DNA from: an uncultured Collinsella sp. | GTDB taxonomy: Bacteria > Actinomycetota > Coriobacteriia > Coriobacteriales > Coriobacteriaceae | Assembly: GCA_958405195.1 (NCBI GenBank) | Contig: CATYDM010000026.1 | Span: 1 to 27,749 of the forward strand | Reading direction: 5' to 3' | DNA length: 27,749 nt | Shown here: one piece after another, positions 25,394 through 27,749 of the stretch | Position numbering within the stretch: the first letter of the stretch is position 1 | Layout of the letters: the number at the start of each line of letters is the position of its first letter | Notes under the pieces: generated by a model | Databases searched by the model: none | The model's input: only the letters and a program-made list of their open reading frames with translations | What the model was told of the DNA's origin: nothing | Position numbers and translations under genes: made by a program

Positions 25394-27283
25394 CTAAGCC
25401 TTGGCGGCCTCGGCGTCGACAGGAGCCTCAGCGGCAGCGGCGCGGCCGTACTCGGCCTTGCCCATCTCGGACCACTCAGGCTCCTCGTCGGGCATGGAAC
25501 CGGCCTCCTTGCCGAAGAACTCCTTGAGGCAGTTGACGGCGACGATGAGGCCCAGGACCATCAGCAGGACAGCGAAGACAAGCTGCAGGCCCTTGGTGGC
25601 GGCGACGGAAACGGCGGCCGTGGTGGCGGTAGCCGGGATGGTACCGAAGAAACCGTAGGCCTGGACGGCGGTCATGCAGCCCATGGCGCTCTGGACCAGC
25701 GAGGTGAAGGTGCAGCAGAGCAGGAAGGCGACGGGCACGTAGAGCATCCAGCCCTTGCGGCCGGTGCACTTGCAGAACACGGCGAGGGTGATCATGGTCA
25801 TGCCGCCGAGCAGCTGGTTGGAAGCACCAAAGAGCGGCCAGATGTTGGCATAGCCACCAAAAGCGAGGGCGAGACCGGGAAGCAGGGTGACGACCGTGGC
25901 GAACCAGGGGTTGCCGAGGACCTTCATGTAGCCGGCCTTGGACTCGATGGCCAGGGCGTCGTTGGTCTGGGCAAAGAACTCGGAGAACGAGGTGCGGGCG
26001 ATGCGGGCGACGGCGTCGAGCGAGGTCAGGGCCAGAGCGGAGACGTTCATGGTCATGAAGACGGTAGCGAGCGTGCCGTCAACACCGAAGGCCTGCATAC
26101 CGCGGGAGATGCCAGCGGCGAAGATCTGGAACGGGGTGGAAGCGACACCGGCGTTGAGGGCGCCGGTACCGGCGGTGTTCATATCGGAGAACATGATGCC
26201 GGCGACGATGATGGCAAGGATGCCGACGAAGGACTCGACGATCATGGCGCCGTAACCGACCTTGACGGCGTCCTGCTCCTTCTCGACCTGCTTAGAAGAG
26301 GTGCCGGAAGAAACGAGGCTGTGGAAACCGGAGAGAGCACCGCAAGCGACGGAGACGAACAGGACCGGGAACATCATGCCGGAGGCAGTGGAGAAGCCGG
26401 TGAAGACCGGAGCGGTGATAGTGGCCTGACCGTTGACGCCCAGGACGACGATGCCGAGGACAGCGCAGACGATCATGACGATCATCATGATGGAAGTGAG
26501 GTAGTCACGCGGGGTCTTGAGCATCTGGATGGGCATAGCGCCAGCGAAGACCAGGTAGACCATGACGACGGCGAACCACTGGAACTTATCCAGGTAGACC
26601 GGGAACTGCATACCGACGGCGAACATGAGAACCATGAGGACCACGCCGGTGACGAACTCGGCAGCGCCGGTGAGGTTGAACTTCTTCTGGGCCCAACCAA
26701 AGGCGATAGCGACGAAGGTGAACAGGATGGAGATGGTACCAGCGCAGCCGGCGGCATAGGACTTGGTGAAGTCGATGGCACCGGTAGCAGCACCAGAAGC
26801 GTCAACGGCCGGGGTGAACATGAACGTCTTGCAGACCATGTCGGTGAAAGCGGCGATGACGATGATGCAGAACAGCCAGCAGAACAGCAGGAACAGGCGA
26901 CGGCCGGTCTTGCCGATGTACTTCTCGATGAGCTGAGCGAGCGACTTGCCGTTGTTCTTCATCGAAGCGTACAGAGCACCAAAGTCGTGGACGGCACCAA
27001 AGAAGATGCCGCCGACGAGGACCCAGAGCACGACAGGCAGCCAGCCAAAGGCCATGGCGACGATCGTACCCGTGACAGGGCCAGCACCGCAGATCGAGCT
27101 GAACTGGTGCGAGAACGCGGTGAAGGCGGAGACGGGCGAGAAGCTCTTGCCGTCCTTCATGCGCTTGGCCGGCGTGAGGGCCTCTTTGTCAACGCCCCAC
27201 TTGTTGGCCAGCCAGCGGCCATAGCCCAGATAGCCGCAGGCGAGCACCGCCGCGGCCACAACCATGAGCAAAACTCCGTTCAT
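25394..27283 (-). CDS. cstA: CstA-family carbon starvation / pyruvate or peptide transporter
   Basis: Polytopic membrane transporter of 629 residues with many hydrophobic segments. CstA-family features include HQFSSICGAGPVTGTIVA near residues 59-76, GAVHDFGALYASMKNNGKSLA (96-116), SGFHSLVSSGTSSKQV and GASNQLLGGMT. E. coli CstA (~700 residues) and BtsT take up pyruvate, and earlier work linked CstA to peptide uptake; the substrate here is unproven. The C-terminus is a short acidic/Ala-rich cytoplasmic tail. GAGGAGG lies 8 bases before ATG 27283. A terminator hairpin lies between the promoter and the gene, so expression is probably controlled by read-through. Confidence 0.94.
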   Translation of the reverse strand: MNGVLLMVVAAAVLACGYLGYGRWLANKWGVDKEALTPAKRMKDGKSFSPVSAFTAFSHQFSSICGAGPVTGTIVAMAFGWLPVVLWVLVGGIFFGAVHDFGALYASMKNNGKSLAQLIEKYIGKTGRRLFLLFCWLFCIIVIAAFTDMVCKTFMFTPAVDASGAATGAIDFTKSYAAGCAGTISILFTFVAIAFGWAQKKFNLTGAAEFVTGVVLMVLMFAVGMQFPVYLDKFQWFAVVMVYLVFAGAMPIQMLKTPRDYLTSIMMIVMIVCAVLGIVVLGVNGQATITAPVFTGFSTASGMMFPVLFVSVACGALSGFHSLVSSGTSSKQVEKEQDAVKVGYGAMIVESFVGILAIIVAGIMFSDMNTAGTGALNAGVASTPFQIFAAGISRGMQAFGVDGTLATVFMTMNVSALALTSLDAVARIARTSFSEFFAQTNDALAIESKAGYMKVLGNPWFATVVTLLPGLALAFGGYANIWPLFGASNQLLGGMTMITLAVFCKCTGRKGWMLYVPVAFLLCCTFTSLVQSAMGCMTAVQAYGFFGTIPATATTAAVSVAATKGLQLVFAVLLMVLGLIVAVNCLKEFFGKEAGSMPDEEPEWSEMGKAEYGRAAAAEAPVDAEAAKA

Positions 27284-27317
27284 TACATTTCCTCCTCTAA
27301 AAAGAACTTCCTAGACA

Positions 27318-27357
27318 TAAAAAATGAGGGCCGTCGGTTGCGCTCGACGGCCCTCAT
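27318..27357 (-). terminator. Terminator hairpin in the cstA leader (attenuator candidate)
   Basis: Perfect 13-base stem ATGAGGGCCGTCG/CGACGGCCCTCAT (27324-27336 with 27345-27357), 8-base loop. On the minus strand it is followed by T6, only ~35 bases before the cstA start. It is in the transcript of cstA, so it must be read through for expression. Confidence 0.85.
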
Positions 27358-27368
27358 CTTCATCAGCC

Positions 27369-27406
27369 GCCCGTTATCGTACGGGCTAGCTGTATGTGCT
27401 AACCCG
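27369..27406 (-). promoter_or_regulatory. Two mutually exclusive leader hairpins upstream of the cstA terminator
   Basis: CGGGCTAGC (27382-27390) can pair with GCTAACCCG (27398-27406, one wobble), or ACGGGC (27381-27386) can pair with GCCCGT (27369-27374). The two pairings share 27382-27386 and cannot form together. I see no clear antiterminator pairing with the terminator arm itself. Confidence 0.55.
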
Positions 27407-27408
27407 CA

Positions 27409-27477
27409 TCAGATAATTACTACGCTGATAATGTTTAGCTGATGCGTGAACATGTCTAAGAAATCCTCTTCAATCAT
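27409..27477 (-). CDS. Possible 22-residue leader peptide
   Basis: An ATG at 27477 opens a 22-codon frame ending at TGA 27409-27411, with a branched-chain-rich end NIISVVII. Its stop codon lies three bases before the first of the alternative hairpins, the geometry expected of a translational attenuation sensor. No clear ribosome-binding site precedes it, and a 9-base hairpin GATGTGAAC/GTTCACATC (27478-27486 with 27498-27506) abuts the start codon. It could be coincidental. Confidence 0.35.
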   Translation of the reverse strand: MIEEDFLDMFTHQLNIISVVII

Positions 27478-27524
27478 GATGTGAACGATCCGTGCGTGTT
27501 CACATCCCCCAGTGGTTGAAAAGG

Positions 27525-27553
27525 AGTATGAAACTTTAGTTACCTAAAGTCAA
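27525..27553 (-). promoter_or_regulatory. Probable cstA promoter
   Basis: On the minus strand TTGACT (27548-27553) and CATACT (27525-27530) are separated by exactly 17 bases. This gives a leader of about 235 bases ahead of cstA. Confidence 0.7.
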
Positions 27554-27661
27554 CGCAAATTTGTAATGAATTTTCAACTTTTTTTGAATTTCTCGGTATA
27601 AAACGCCATTGACCTCGGACTTTACCCCACGACAGTTTTTGCATGAGAGATGCCCCTGAGA

Positions 27662-27749
27662 GCCGCGGGAGCCGGGCGGCGCATATGAACTTTCCTGCTC
27701 TACAGTCCTGCGCAAGACGGAAAGCACATTAAGTGCTTTCCTTTGCGTG
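27662..27749 (-). repeat. Structured palindromic repeat element, copy C (partial, cut by window end)
   Basis: On the minus strand the core reads CACGCAAAG, a hairpin GGAAAGCAC/GTGCTTTCC with loop TTAAT, then GCGCAGGACTGTAGAGCAGG, followed by an arm at 27693-27662. Compared with copy A four base pairs of the inner stem differ, all compensated. The arm differs from those of A and B; its partner should lie just beyond base 27749. This copy is upstream of the cstA promoter and inverted relative to A and B. Confidence 0.8.

Noticed and set aside
24221..27442. Very long open frame on the plus strand (over 1000 codons) opposite the Toprim and cstA genes
   Set aside because: It is antisense to two well-supported genes, has Gly/Asp/Glu-biased low-complexity composition typical of the opposite strand of a GC-rich coding region, and has no recognisable domains.

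Overview
The window looks like a chromosomal segment from a high-GC, Gram-positive, fermentative gut actinobacterium of the class Coriobacteriia, most likely Collinsella or a close relative. This is inferred from base composition, intrinsic terminators, Tat-type signal sequences, bifid-type phosphoketolase and the overall gene mix. No 16S gene or other phylogenetic marker is present, so the genus is not proven.

Layout. Bases 58-3819 (- strand): phosphoketolase (xfp), preceded by a LacI-family regulator gene and two operator-like palindromes. 4003-4965 (+): murB. 5194-6399 (-): secreted coiled-coil NlpC/CHAP-type cell-wall hydrolase. 6666-11849 (+): galE, malQ, glgP. 12307-16672 (-): four-gene carbohydrate ABC importer (Tat lipoprotein binding protein, two permeases, ATPase). 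16979-17698 (-): GntR/UTRA regulator, divergent from 17928-20378 (+), an EIIC-EIIB PTS permease fused to a Cof-type HAD phosphatase. 20492-21517 (+): polyprenyl diphosphate synthase. 21656-22561 (+): signal-less protein with two peptidoglycan-binding-like domains. 22600-22671 (+): tRNA-Gln(TTG). 23018-25210 (-): unusual protein with an N-terminal winged-helix-like region, a long charged linker and a C-terminal Toprim domain. 25394-27283 (-): CstA-type transporter behind a long leader with a terminator hairpin.

How it fits together. Import (ABC system or PTS), alpha-glucan handling (MalQ, glycogen/maltodextrin phosphorylase), UDP-sugar conversion (GalE) and phosphoketolase cleavage form a plausible alpha-glucoside utilisation block. 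Near-identical palindromes (TTGTTTAAACAA type) lie at the malQ, ABC, gntR and PTS promoters, suggesting one GntR-controlled regulon. A different palindrome (AAAACGTTTT type) lies at the xfp promoter.

The most striking non-coding signal is a repeated structured element at 5044-5174, 22876-23008 and 27662-27749 (cut by the window end). A nearly invariant 69-base core is flanked by about 32-base arms that differ from copy to copy but pair with each other inside a copy; base pairs in the inner hairpin also covary. A second, unrelated repeat at 11951-12167 has six half-sites in alternating orientation at about 40-base steps. Other points of interest are the PTS-HAD fusion, the orphan Toprim protein and the cstA leader.
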